A DNA stretch of 64,000 nt, from positions 296,736-360,735 of the forward strand of contig CAWIDG010000024.1 in assembly GCA_963834875.1 (NCBI GenBank), given 5' to 3'. The notes below the pieces were generated by a model. It was not told the origin of the DNA, did not search any database, and worked only from the letters and a program-made list of their open reading frames with translations. The position numbers were made by a program, and so were the translations under genes. The stretch comes from DATAGF01 sp963834875 (lineage in GTDB: Bacteria; Actinomycetota; Thermoleophilia; Miltoncostaeales; Miltoncostaeaceae). How positions within the stretch are numbered: the first letter of the stretch is position 1; each line of letters opens with the position of its first letter. This document shows positions 38,626 through 47,912 of the stretch, in pieces.

Positions 38626-40125
38626 GCGGCTCCGCCACCGCCTCGGGCGAGCGTCTGGTGCGCGTGGTGGCGGCGGCGCGCGCCGCGCTGGAGGCGCGCG
38701 CGGGGGAGATCGACGACCTCAACGTCTTCCCGGTCGCCGACGGCGACACCGGCACGAACATGCTCATCACCGCCGTGGCCGTCGAGGAGGCGGCCGGCGC
38801 GACCACCGGCCTGCCGTGGCCGGAGCGCTGCGCCGCGCTTGCGCGGGCGGCCCTGATGGGGGCCCGCGGCAACAGCGGGATGATCCTGTCCCAGCTCGTG
38901 CGCGGGGCGGCCGAGTCGCTGGCCCGGGAGGGCGGCCTCGACGGCGGCGCGCTGGCGCGGGCCCTGCGGCGCGCGAGCGACGCCGCCTACGCGGCCGTGC
39001 GCCACCCCGTGGAGGGGACGATGCTGACCGTGGCCCGCCGCACGGCCGAGGCCGCCGAGGCCGCCGCGGACGGGGACCTGGAGGCCGTGCTGGACGCGGC
39101 GCTGGAGGGCGGCCGCGACGGCGTCGCCGAGACGCCGGAGCTGCTGGAGGTGCTGCGCGAGGCCGGGGTCGTCGACTCGGGCGCGCTGGGGCTGGTGATC
39201 CTGCTGGAGGGCCTGGGCGCCGGGCTCCTGGGCCGCGAGGTGGCCCCGCCGATCGACGTCGGCCGCCCGCGCGTCGTCGAGGCCGGCCACGCCCCGTCGC
39301 GGTACCGCTACTGCACCAGCTTCCTGGTGGAGGGCGCGGCGATCGACCTCGACGCGCTCGAGGCGTCGCTGCTCTCGGTGGGCGACAGCCTCCTCGTGAT
39401 GGGCGACGCCGCCCAGGCCAAGGTGCACGTCCACACGGACACCCCCGAGCGGGCCGCCGAGGCCGCGGGGCCCTGGGGGGAGGTCACGGCGCTGCGCGTC
39501 AACGACATGCGCCGCCAGGAGGCCGAGCGCGCCGCCCGCCTGCGCCGTGCCGCGGAGGCGTCGGCGGCGTGCGCCGCCATCGCGCTCGTCGAGGGCGACG
39601 GCATACGAGAGCTCGTCGAGGGCCTCGGGGCGCGGGCGCTCCCGGTGGACGCCGGCCACGGCCAGATCGCCGCCGCGCTCGACGCCTCCGGCGCCGCGGA
39701 GGCCGTCGTCGTCGCCGCGAGCCCGGAGGCGCTGGCGGCGGCGCGGGCGGCCGTCGGCGGCCGTCCCGGCGCGCGCGTCGTGGAGGCCGGGTCGCTGCCG
39801 GCCGTCCTGGCCTGTCTCGTCGGCCTCGACCCCGAGGGCACGGCCGACGCGAACGCCGCCGAGATGAGCGAGCTCGCGCAGGGCGTGCGCGCCGCCGACA
39901 TCGAGGGGATCGGCGCGGACGCGCTGCGTCCCGGGCTCGAGGCATGCCCTCGCCGCCCTGCTGGACGGCGAGCCCGCCCTCGTCACGCTGCTGATCGGGG
40001 CCGATGCGAGGGTGAGCCCGCCGGAGGTCGAGGGGTGGGTGCGCGGGGTCGCCGGCCCCGAGGTGGAGGTCGAGGCGCACGAGGGCGGCCAGCCCCGCCC
40101 GGCGCTCGCCGTGGGCGTCGAGTGA
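38622..40125 (+). CDS. DAK2-domain fatty-acid kinase FakA-like
   Basis: About 500 residues from ATG 38622. DAK2 ATP-binding motifs: NVFPVADGDTGTNM near residue 35 and ALMGARGNSGMILSQL near 80; GTMLTVARR near 125; the FakA/YloV middle domain RYCTSFLVEG and KVHVHTDTPE near 265. A break near 39,943 is followed by the expected C-terminus LVTLLIGADARVSPPEVEGW to TGA 40125. FakA phosphorylates fatty acid bound to a FakB. The next gene is a DegV/FakB-like protein overlapping by one base, supporting that pairing. Confidence 0.85.
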
Positions 40126-41011
40126 TGGAGCCCGCCCACCATCTCGACGCGAGCAGCACGGCGGTCGTCACCGACTCGTCCGCCGACGTCCCGCCCGGGC
40201 GCCGGCCGCCGAACTGGCGCGTGGTGCCGATCTCGGTGTCGTTCGGCGCCGAGTCGTTCGCCGACGGCGTCAACATCGACGCCGCCGCCTTCTACGAGCG
40301 GCTGTCGCGCAGCGACCGCCTGCCGACGACCTCCCAGCCGCCCACGGGCCTCCTGGCCGACGTGCTGCGGGAGGCGCTCGAGACCCACGAGACGGCGGTC
40401 GTCCTGCCGCTGTCGCGGCGGATGTCGGGGACGGCCGAGGGCTTTCGCGCCGCGGCCCGCGAGGTGGGCGAGGAGCGCGTGATGGTCCTCGAGAGCAAGT
40501 CGGTCAGCCTCGGGCTCGGGCTGCTGGCGCTGCGGCTGCAGGCGCTGCTCGAGCGCGGCTGCACGGCGGCCGAGGTCCGAGGACGCCCTGGGGGAGCTGA
40601 GCGACGCGCACCGCGTGGTCTTCTCGCTGGAGACGCTGGAGTTCGTGCAGCGCGGCGGTCGCATCGGCCGCGCCCAGGCCGTGGCCGGGTCGCTGCTGCG
40701 GGTGCGGCCGATCCTGCAGTTCGACGACGGCGAGGTGGCGCCGTACTCGCGGGTGCGGGGATCGCACCGCGTGATGCCGGCCATGCGCGAGTACCTGGAG
40801 GAGCGCTCCGACCCCGACCGGCCGCTGCGCGTGGCCCTGGGCCACACCCGCCGGCCCGGAGGTCGTCGCCGACCTGGAGGAGATGGTGCTGACGGCGCGC
40901 CCGCTGGCGTCGATCGACCTGGTGAGCGAGATCGGCCCCACGGTCGGCACCCACGCCGGGCCGGGGGCGTACGCGATCGCCTTCGTCCACGACCCCGGCG
41001 ACGACGCGTGA
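40125..41011 (+). CDS. DegV family protein (FakB-like fatty-acid binding)
   Basis: About 295 residues from ATG 40125. DegV blocks: VVTDSSADVP near residue 15, FYERLSRSDRLPTTSQPPTG near 55 with the TSQP lipid-head contact, LPLSRRMSGTAEGF near 90, and FSLETLEFVQRGGRIGRAQA near 165. Breaks near 40,580 and 40,860; the C-terminus VGTHAGPGAYAIAF is conserved. The family binds fatty acid and presents it to FakA. Operon context with the DAK2 gene fits. Confidence 0.85.
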
Positions 41012-41030
41012 CCCGCGGGACGGGTTGAGC

Positions 41031-41906
41031 ATGGAGCTCGCGCTCCGCATCGTGCTGTCGGTCGTGCTGCTGTGGGCGGCGGCCGCCAAACTGCGCGACA
41101 TGCCCCGGTTCGCCTCGGCGGTGGCCGGGCACGGCGTCCCCGAGCGGTTCCGCCGGCCGGTCGCGTGGGGCGTCGCCGTCGCCGAGGCGGCGCTGGGGAT
41201 CCTCGTGCTGGTCGGCCCGACGGCGCGCGCGGCGGCGCTCGCGGCGTGGGCGCTGGGGCTCGTCTTCGCCGCCTCGCTGGTGCGGCTGCGCCTGCGCGGG
41301 GCCCGGCGGGCGCCCTGCGGCTGCTTCGGCTCCGCGCGCGAGCGGCCGATCGGGCTGCTGGCCGCCCGGGCGCTCGGGCTGGCGGCGCTGGGCGGCGTGG
41401 TCGCCTCGGGGGTCGCCGCCGACGTGCCCGCGCCGTCGGCGGACGCGCTCGTCGTCGCGGCGCTGGCCGTCCTGGCGGTCGTCGTCGCGGGCCTCGTGGT
41501 GCTGGTGCTGGCGCTCTACCGCCAGGTGGGCGTGCTCGAGGCCCGCCTCGGGCCGGCCGCGGCGCTCGAGCTCGCCGACGAGGGGCCGCCCCTCGGCGCC
41601 ACCGCCCCGGCCCTCGCGGGCCTCGCGCGCAGCGGGCCCGAGCTCGTGGCCTTCGGCTCGCCCGGCTGCCGGCTGTGCGCCGAGATCGCGCCGGCCGTGC
41701 GGGCGCTCGCGCGCGACGGCCTCAGCGTCCACGCGATCGCAGAGGACCAGCAGCCCGACGTCTTCCGGCGCTACCGCGTGCCCGGCACGCCGTACGTCGT
41801 CTACCTCGAGGACGGCGTCGTCGCGGCCAAGGGGCTCGTCAACACGCTGGAGCAGATCGAGGAGCTCATCGCCACCGGCCGCGAGCGCGCGCGTGCCGCG
41901 GCCTGA
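41031..41906 (+). CDS. MauE/DoxX-like membrane protein fused to thioredoxin domain
   Basis: 291 residues from ATG 41031. Residues 1-140: four transmembrane helices with a MauE-type core (LWAAAAKLRDMPRF; CGCFGSARERP with two Cys between helices). Residues ~165-291: a thioredoxin-like domain with SPGCRLCAEIAP, a CxxC redox pair, and a cis-Pro-like VPGTPYVVYLEDG. MauE proteins act in disulfide formation for exported Cys-rich proteins. The next two genes encode such a protein and a CcdA-like transporter, so the three form a thiol-redox module. Confidence 0.8.
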   Translation: MELALRIVLSVVLLWAAAAKLRDMPRFASAVAGHGVPERFRRPVAWGVAVAEAALGILVLVGPTARAAALAAWALGLVFAASLVRLRLRGARRAPCGCFGSARERPIGLLAARALGLAALGGVVASGVAADVPAPSADALVVAALAVLAVVVAGLVVLVLALYRQVGVLEARLGPAAALELADEGPPLGATAPALAGLARSGPELVAFGSPGCRLCAEIAPAVRALARDGLSVHAIAEDQQPDVFRRYRVPGTPYVVYLEDGVVAAKGLVNTLEQIEELIATGRERARAAA

Positions 41907-42511
41907 CGCCGCCGCTCGAGCGCGGGGCGCGGTCCCTGTCGCGGCGGCTCGCGTCCGGCACCACGCGGCGCTCGTTCCTGGCCGGCGTCGCATCCGGCGT
42001 CCTCGCGGCGCTCGGCCTGCGGGCGGCCGAGGCCGGGGCCGCGCAGCTCCCCGGCACCGAGCGCATCCGCGGCGGCTGGTACGGGTTCTGCGGTCACTAC
42101 TTCACCACCGGGTCGTGCCCCGGCCCGTACGAGCTGCCCCGGGTGGACGCCCGCGGGTACCCCGTGCGCCCCGCCGACGGGCGGCCGATCGACAACCTCG
42201 GCCGCCTGGTCAACGCCCTCGGCCGGCCGGTGGACCGCGCGGGGGCCCTCCTGCTCGCGCCCGACGGGCGCCCGCTGGCGCGCGCCCCGCGCACCCGCCT
42301 CTGCGAGGACCAGGTGCGCCAGCGGTTCGAGATCGACGTCGTGACCCAGGGCGCCTGGTACCGCTGCTGCGACGACCAGATCCGCAAGCTCACCGACTGC
42401 TGCACCACCACCAGCACGCGGATCAACGGCGACGCGGCGCTGCGCGGCTACTGCCGGCCGGGCCGGCGCGTCTTCTGCGTCATGTACTACGACACCGGCG
42501 TCCCGTGCTAG
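41901..42511 (+). CDS. Tat-exported Cys-rich protein
   Basis: About 200 residues. A twin-arginine signal (TTRRSFLAGVASGVLAALGL) precedes a mature domain with ten Cys in FCGHYF, GSCPG, LCED, YRCC, TDCC, GYC, VFC and VPC. Short GRPxD repeats lie in the middle. MADH-light-chain similarity is suggested by the Cys density, the two Trp (GGWYGF, GAWYRCC) and the MauE neighbour, but the alignment is weak. No ordinary start codon is in frame; CTG 41901 and 41934 are possible. It ends at TAG 42509, overlapping the next gene's GTG. Confidence 0.65.
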
Positions 42512-43926
42512 CCGAGATCGGCATCGCCGCCGCCGCGCTGATCGCCGGCGTCTCGGGCGCCTGGTCGCCCTGAGGCTTCTCGATGGTGGAGACCATCACT
42601 CCCGCCGGGTGCGGGAGCCGCCGCCGCTATCGCATCGCCCTCGCCCTCTTCGGCCTCGGGGCCCTGCTCGCCTCGGCCGGCCTCGGCGCCCTCCTCGGCC
42701 TGCTCGGCTCCGCGCTGGACCGCACCGTCGCGCTCGCCGTCGTGGCCGTCCTCGCCCTCGTCGCCGCCGCGCGCGAGATCGGCCTCCTGCCGGGGCCGGT
42801 GCCGGGCGGGCGGGGCCAGGTGCCCGAGCGCTGGCGGCGCGAGTGGCCGCTGCCCGTCTGGGCGCTGGCCTACGGCGCCGGCCTGGGGCTCGGCCTGCTG
42901 ACGCGCCTGCCCGTGACGACCTTCCTCGTCGCCTGCGCGGGCGCCCTCGCGCTCGGCGACCCGCTGGTCTCGGCCGCGTGCCTGGTCCCGTTCGGCCTGG
43001 GGCGCGCGCTGATGGTCGCCCTGCCCACGATGCGCGGCGCCGACCCCGCCGGGGCGGTGGGGCGGCTGGCCGCGCGCTCACGGCTGGTGCGACCCGCCAA
43101 CGCCGTCGCCCTCGTGGCGGTGGCCGTCCTCGTCGGCGCCTCGCCCGCGCTCGGCCAGGCGCCGCCCGCCGGCCCGCGCGGCGGCTACGACCCGGCCGCC
43201 TGGGGCGAGGTCGTCGCCGAGGGGCGGCTCGACCCCCTCGCCGGCCCCAGCGTGCAGGTCCGCCCCCCGGGAGGCGCGCCCGTGGGCTTCGCGGGCGGCC
43301 GCTCCCCCTCGCTGGACGCGGACCTGCTGGCCTACGCCGACGCCCTGGGGATCCGCGTCGTGCGCTGGACCACGGGCGAGGAGATCGACCGCGTCGACGG
43401 CCCCTACGACGCCCCCGCGCTCGACTGGCCCCTGCTGGCCTACCGCGTCCAGAGCCCGAACGGCGCCGCGCACATCGAGCTCGCCGACCTCTCCACCGGC
43501 GAGCGGCGCCCGATCGCCGGGGCGCGCCCCAACGCCGACCTCGGCCGCCCCGCGCTGCGCGACGGCCTGATCGCCTGGCACCTCTCCACGGGCCGCCGTT
43601 CCCAGGTGCGGCTGCGCCCCGTCGCGGCCGGGCCGCGGCGCTCGAAGGTCATCGCATCCACCCGACAGGGCCTCGTGGTGAACCCCTCGCTCGCCCTGGG
43701 ACGGGTGCTCTGGGTGGAGCAGCGCGGCGACATCTCGTACCTGCGCGTGCGCGGGATCAGCCGGGGCCCGGCCCGGACGCTGGCGACCCTGCGCGGGCCC
43801 AGCGAGATCCTCTGGACGACGGCCCTGGGCGACACGAGCGCCTACGCCACCCGCTGGAACCCCACCGCCGGGCGGGCCCGGATCGTCCGCCGCACCTGGA
43901 GGACGCCGCCCGCTTCCGGGGGTTGA
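42505..43926 (+). CDS. CcdA-like membrane protein with in-frame UGA and propeller-like tail
   Basis: From GTG 42505 the frame reads VLAEIGIAAAALIAGVSGAWSP, then TGA (42571-42573), then GFSMVETI without frame change. CcdA/DsbD-type proteins carry SPC at this spot, so UGA replaces the expected redox Cys. About six hydrophobic helices follow to residue ~215, then a ~230-residue exported region with repeats such as RWTTGEEIDRV and LADLSTGERRP, resembling beta-propeller blades. Otherwise uninterrupted to 43926. Either TGC was misread, or UGA is recoded, or translation begins at ATG 42583. Likely passes reducing equivalents across the membrane. Confidence 0.65.
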
Positions 43927-43951
43927 CCCCAGGCCTTGGGTGGAGCCGGTC

Positions 43952-44164
43952 CTACGCCGCCGAGACCTCGAGGATTTCGACGCTCGTCGTGTCCGGGAGT
44001 TGCTCGCCGTCCTCCATGAGTCCGCGAAGGTGCATTTCGAGCGCTCCTCGCATCAGCTCGAGCGTCTCCTCACGGGTGGAGGCCGCCGCCACGCAACCCG
44101 GCACGTCCGGCGCGTACGCCGAGAAACCGCCCTCGCCCTGCTCGATGACCACAGGAATTCTCAT
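43952..44164 (-). CDS. hicB: HicB-type antitoxin
   Basis: 70 residues from ATG 44164: MRIPVVIEQGEGGFSAYAPDVPGC is the HicB partial RNase-H-like fold, with EETLELMRGALEMHL helix. No C-terminal DNA-binding domain is visible, as in short HicB proteins. The start overlaps the hicA stop by 4 bp. It neutralises the HicA mRNA interferase. Confidence 0.85.
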   Translation of the reverse strand: MRIPVVIEQGEGGFSAYAPDVPGCVAAASTREETLELMRGALEMHLRGLMEDGEQLPDTTSVEILEVSAA

Positions 44165-44355
44165 CTGCGTTCTCTGAGACCGGCTTGGACGAGGATCCTT
44201 GCGAGCGTCTTCGGGTGAAGGTCGGCGTTTCGGTGTCCGGCCACGGTCACCCTGCCGCGCTTGCGGGGATGCGCGAACTGGCGGTGGCTGCCGACCTGAG
44301 CGACCTGCTCCCACCCATCCTCGGACAATAGCCGAAGGACGTCTCGGACCTTCAT
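44161..44355 (-). CDS. hicA: HicA-type mRNA interferase toxin
   Basis: 64 residues from ATG 44355. A double-stranded RNA-binding-like fold: VLRLLSEDGWEQVAQVGSHRQF with the catalytic His in GSHRQFAHP, then GRVTVAGHRNADLHPKTLARIL. Standard toxin-first order with hicB. Likely autoregulated by the complex. Confidence 0.88.
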   Translation of the reverse strand: MKVRDVLRLLSEDGWEQVAQVGSHRQFAHPRKRGRVTVAGHRNADLHPKTLARILVQAGLRERR

Positions 44356-44414
44356 GGGTGTTCCGAGTGCGGACCAGGCGCAGCGAGGCGCTCATGTCGA
44401 CGAGCCTGTGGTGC

Positions 44415-44888
44415 CTAGAACGGCACCTCCGGGTCGTCGCCGGACGCCTCGCCCCCGCCGTTGCCGGCCGCCGCGCCGACCGGGGCCGCGGCCGGGGCCG
44501 GGGCGGCCTCGGAGCCCTCGCGGCTCCATCCGCCTCCCTCGCCGCCGCCCTCGCCGCGGCTGTCCAGGAAGAAGACGTCGTTGGCGATCACCTCGACGTT
44601 CTGGCGCTTGGAGCCGTCCTGGGCCTGCCACTCGCGCCAGGACAGGCGCCCGTCCACGCCGATGCGCCGGCCCTTGGCCAGGTAGGTGGAGGCGGTCTCG
44701 GCCTGGCGGCCGAAGACCGTGACGTCGAAGTAGTTGGAGCGGTCGCCCCAGTTGCCGCTCTCGTCCCGGGCCCGGCTCGAGACCGCCAGGCGGATCGAGC
44801 AGACCGGGTCGCCCCCCTGGGTGTGGCGCAGCTCGGGGTCGCGGGTGAGGCGCCCCACCAGGGTGACGCGGTTCAGGTCGGACGGCAT
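44415..44888 (-). CDS. ssb: Single-stranded DNA-binding protein
   Basis: 157 residues from ATG 44888. OB fold: NRVTLVGRLTRDPELRHT near residue 5, FDVTVFGRQAETASTYLAKG near 54, QNVEVIANDVFFLD near 95. A Gly/Ala/Pro-rich flexible tail ends in the acidic DDPEVPF tip that recruits repair proteins. Stand-alone, away from rpsF/rpsR, so this may be a paralogue of the housekeeping SSB. Confidence 0.92.
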   Translation of the reverse strand: MPSDLNRVTLVGRLTRDPELRHTQGGDPVCSIRLAVSSRARDESGNWGDRSNYFDVTVFGRQAETASTYLAKGRRIGVDGRLSWREWQAQDGSKRQNVEVIANDVFFLDSRGEGGGEGGGWSREGSEAAPAPAAAPVGAAAGNGGGEASGDDPEVPF

Positions 44889-44985
44889 GTGGGCACCTCC
44901 GCTGGCACTGGTCGGATTCCGTCCCCGCCCATCCTGAACACGGCGCCGGACGCCATTCGCCGCCGACGTGTGCCGGGACCGTGCC

Positions 44986-45546
44986 CTACGTGCCCCAGCG
45001 CTTGACCCTCACCTCGTCGGGGTCGTCGCCGCGGGCGAGCGCGGCCTCCACCTCGGCGTCGGCGATCCGCGTCGTCGGCGCGGGCTCGGTCTGGCGCGCG
45101 GCGAGGTCGGTGCGGCGGGCCTCGTGCACCGCCACGTCGGGCGCGCCCGCCTCGGCGTCGGCGGCGTCCGCGGCGGCGATCTCCGGCGTCGGCGCCGGCG
45201 TCGCCTGCCGGGCCCGCACCACGTCCCAGTACGGCGTCCGCTCGAAGTGGCTGTGGATCTCGCCCTCGAGGGCCACGGTCGGCTCGGTGCCGGGCGCCAC
45301 CGGCGGCGCCTCCATCAGGTGGAGCCGCGTGTAGGGCACGCGCACCGCCCGGCCGAGGTCGTCCTCGGTGACGCTCACCTCGTCAACGGGCACGAGCACG
45401 TGGACGCCGAGGGCGTCCGCGGCCACCCCCAGGTAGCGGATCTCTCCGGTGGGCCGGTCAACGTAGAGGTCCTCGACGGTGCCCACGGGCGCGCCGTCGC
45501 GGTCGCGCACGTGGGCGCCGCGCAGGTCCTGCGGTTGCAGGGGCAT
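44986..45546 (-). CDS. PRC-barrel domain protein
   Basis: 186 residues from ATG 45546. A PRC-barrel occupies about residues 5-90 (LRGAHVRDRDGAPVGTVEDL, VLVPVDEVSV). The C-terminal half is Ala/Glu rich, with no membrane segment. PRC-barrels occur in ribosome-maturation and stress proteins, but the partner here is not indicated. The head-to-head neighbour is a small membrane protein. Confidence 0.7.
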   Translation of the reverse strand: MPLQPQDLRGAHVRDRDGAPVGTVEDLYVDRPTGEIRYLGVAADALGVHVLVPVDEVSVTEDDLGRAVRVPYTRLHLMEAPPVAPGTEPTVALEGEIHSHFERTPYWDVVRARQATPAPTPEIAAADAADAEAGAPDVAVHEARRTDLAARQTEPAPTTRIADAEVEAALARGDDPDEVRVKRWGT

Positions 45547-45644
45547 GGGGGTCCCTCCCTCCGGGTACGGGGAGAACCATTCCCGCAACCGCCGCGGGTC
45601 ACGCCCCGCCCGGCGGCTGCCATGCTGAGACCCGGCCCGGAGCG

Positions 45645-46112
45645 ATGAGACCCCCCCTCGCACCCTCGGACGACCCCACCGGCGGACGGACCCTGACCCG
45701 GCGCCTGAAGGTCGTCCTGCCGGTGGCGCTCGTCGGCGGGCTCGCCGTCGGGATCCCGGTGGCCGTCCTGCTGTCCGACTGGCGCCCGGCCGTGGTGATC
45801 CCGCTCGTGGCGGCGGCCCTCGCGGGCACGGTGGTGGCCGCGATCGAGGACGGCCGCGTCCAGCGGCGCGTCGACGCCGCGACGGGCCCCGGCACCGAGG
45901 CCGGGCTGCGCGCGGCCTGGCACGCGGCCCACGAGGACCTCGACGAGCGCGCCGAGGCCGAGGTGCGCCGGGCCCTCCTGAGGGGCGCCACGCCCGCCCG
46001 CATCGTCCGGGCGATCGACCACCCCCGCTGGACCGAGGAGCGCGTGCGCGCCATCGCCCGCGCCGTCGAGGTGCCGGTCAGCCCTCCTCCGGGGCCTCCC
46101 GCATCTCCCTGA
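45645..46112 (+). CDS. Membrane protein, unknown
   Basis: 155 residues from ATG 45645. Two hydrophobic helices (about residues 24-42 and 48-66) are followed by a soluble helical region with LRAAWHAAHEDLDERAEAEV and a Pro-rich end. The 3' end overlaps the convergent DsbA-like gene by 35 bp. Family not recognised. Confidence 0.55.
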   Translation: MRPPLAPSDDPTGGRTLTRRLKVVLPVALVGGLAVGIPVAVLLSDWRPAVVIPLVAAALAGTVVAAIEDGRVQRRVDAATGPGTEAGLRAAWHAAHEDLDERAEAEVRRALLRGATPARIVRAIDHPRWTEERVRAIARAVEVPVSPPPGPPASP

Positions 46113-46713
46113 CCTTCTCGAGGGCCCTGCGGAAGACCTCGTGCGGCTGGGCCCCGCTCACCAGCAGGCGGCCGTCGAGCACGAAGGCCGGCACGGCGGC
46201 GATCCCGAGCCCCTGCGCGGTCTGGGTGGAGCCGTCCACCGGGGCCCGGAAGGCGCCCGCGTCGACCTCGGCGCGGGCCTCGTCGGCGTCCAGCCCCGTC
46301 TCGGCGACCAGCGGCGCCAGCACGTCCCAGCCGGTGATGTCGCGCCCCTCGGCCCAGTAGGCGTCCATGATGCGCTCGTGCACCCGGTCGTAGGCGCCGC
46401 GGGTCCGCGCCCACTCGCCCAGCTCCAGCGCCCGGCGCGTGTTGGGCACGCGCTCCGGGTGCGGGTTGTAGGCGAGCCCCGCCTCCTCGTTCATGCGCCT
46501 CACGGCGTCGGTGAAGTGATCGCCGTAGCGGCGCAGCAGCTCGGCCCGCGCGATGCCCTCGGGCGGGTACTCCGGGTGCAGGTCGTAGGGCAGCCACTCG
46601 ATCCGCGCGCCGGCCTCGCGCCGCAGGAACTCCGCCCGCTCGCGCGCGACGTTGCAGAACGGGCAGACGAAGTCGCTCCAGATCATCACGCCGAGCGGCT
46701 CCCGATCCGCCAT
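46078..46713 (-). CDS. DsbA family oxidoreductase (FrnE-like)
   Basis: 211 residues from ATG 46713. Thioredoxin-like fold with active site SDFVCPFCNVARE near residue 18 and a helical insertion (TDAVRRMNEEAGLAYNP). The cis-Pro loop GIAAVPAFVLDGR is near 168. No signal peptide, matching the cytoplasmic FrnE branch that protects against oxidation or isomerises disulfides. Confidence 0.85.
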   Translation of the reverse strand: MADREPLGVMIWSDFVCPFCNVARERAEFLRREAGARIEWLPYDLHPEYPPEGIARAELLRRYGDHFTDAVRRMNEEAGLAYNPHPERVPNTRRALELGEWARTRGAYDRVHERIMDAYWAEGRDITGWDVLAPLVAETGLDADEARAEVDAGAFRAPVDGSTQTAQGLGIAAVPAFVLDGRLLVSGAQPHEVFRRALEKVREMREAPEEG

Positions 46714-46754
46714 GCGAGGCAGGATAGGCGCCGCCCGGGCCGGCCGCCCCTCAC

Positions 46755-47894
46755 GTGACCCTCGTCAACGTCATCCTGGTCGCCTGGGTCGCGCTCTGGG
46801 CGCTGCTCGGGGCCGCGCGCGGGATGACCGAGCAGCTGCTGTCGCTGGCGGGGCTGGCCGTCGGCGCGGTCGCCGGCTCGCGCCTGGCCCCGCTGCTGCT
46901 CCCCGACGGGCGCGCGTCGGAGTGGCTCCCGCTCGTCGCGCTCGCGGCGGCCATCGCCGGCGCCTTGCTGGTCCAGGCGCTGGTCCTCCGGCTCGCCGCC
47001 CCCCTGCGCCGCCGGGTGGGCCGCGAGCCGCTGCGGCGGGTCGACCGGGGCGGCGGGCTGCTGGTGGGCGCGGCGATCGGCATCGCGCTGGCCTGGCTCG
47101 CGGGGGCGGTGGCCCTCTACCAGCCGGGCGACCGCGCGACCGCCATCCGCGAGGAGGTCCAGCGCTCGAGCATCCTCTCCGCCGCCCTGCGGACCGTCCC
47201 GCCCGACGAGCTGCTCGGCGCCCTGGCGCGCATCGACCCCTTCCCGCTGATCCCGCTGCCCGCGGCCGTCCTGCCGCCGCCGGACGAGTCGGTGCTGCGC
47301 GACCCCCATGCGCTGCGGGCCCGCGGGTCGGTGGTGCAGGTGCGCGGCCGCGCCTGCGGGCTGGTCAAGCAGGGATCGGGATGGGTCGTCGGCGACGGCC
47401 TCGTCGCCACCAACGCCCACGTCATCGCGGGCCAGGACGACACCCGCCTGATCCCGCCCGGCGGGCCGTCGCTCCCCGCCCAGCCGGTCTACGTCGACGC
47501 CGACGCCGACGTCGCCCTGCTGCGCGCGCCCGGTCTCGGCCTGCGCCCGCTGCCCCTGGGCGACGCACCCGGCGCCCCCGAGTCGGTCGTGCTGATGGGC
47601 TACCCCGAGGGCGGGCCGCTGGCGGCCCTGGCGGCGACCGCCGCACCGCCCCGGACGGTGTTCGCCCCGGACGCCTTCGGCGAGGGCTCCGCGGCGCGCA
47701 GCGTCGTGGTCACCCGGGGGAGCCTGGGCCCGGGCTCGAGCGGCGGGCCCGTCGTCGACCGCGACGGCGAGGTCGTCGCGATGATCTTCGGGGGATCGCG
47801 GGACGGCGACGCCGGCGCCGCCGTCCCGCCGGCCTCGATCCGCCGCGGCCTGGACTCGCCGCTGCGCCCGGTCGACGCCGGGCCGTGCGCCTAG
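46755..47894 (+). CDS. CvpA-trypsin membrane serine protease (MarP-like)
   Basis: 379 residues from GTG 46755. About four N-terminal transmembrane helices of the colicin-V-production (CvpA) type occupy residues ~1-130. A trypsin-like periplasmic protease follows: catalytic His in TNAHVIAG near 218, Asp in DADADVALLRA near 252, Ser in GPGSSGGPVVD near 330. In mycobacteria MarP maintains intrabacterial pH by cleaving a wall hydrolase. Full length and intact. Confidence 0.87.
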   Translation: MTLVNVILVAWVALWALLGAARGMTEQLLSLAGLAVGAVAGSRLAPLLLPDGRASEWLPLVALAAAIAGALLVQALVLRLAAPLRRRVGREPLRRVDRGGGLLVGAAIGIALAWLAGAVALYQPGDRATAIREEVQRSSILSAALRTVPPDELLGALARIDPFPLIPLPAAVLPPPDESVLRDPHALRARGSVVQVRGRACGLVKQGSGWVVGDGLVATNAHVIAGQDDTRLIPPGGPSLPAQPVYVDADADVALLRAPGLGLRPLPLGDAPGAPESVVLMGYPEGGPLAALAATAAPPRTVFAPDAFGEGSAARSVVVTRGSLGPGSSGGPVVDRDGEVVAMIFGGSRDGDAGAAVPPASIRRGLDSPLRPVDAGPCA

Positions 47895-47912
47895 GGCGAT
47901 AGGCTTCCCGGC

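Noticed and set aside
38412..41993. Very long antisense open frame (about 1,190 codons) opposite dinB/fakA
   Set aside because: Arg/Ala/Pro/Gly-rich product with no domain. Long antisense frames are expected when third positions are almost always G or C. The plus-strand genes carry clear motifs.
41901..42511. Methylamine dehydrogenase light chain as a firm annotation
   Set aside because: Cys spacing does not align with MauA and no heavy chain or MauG is nearby; kept only as a weak possibility.
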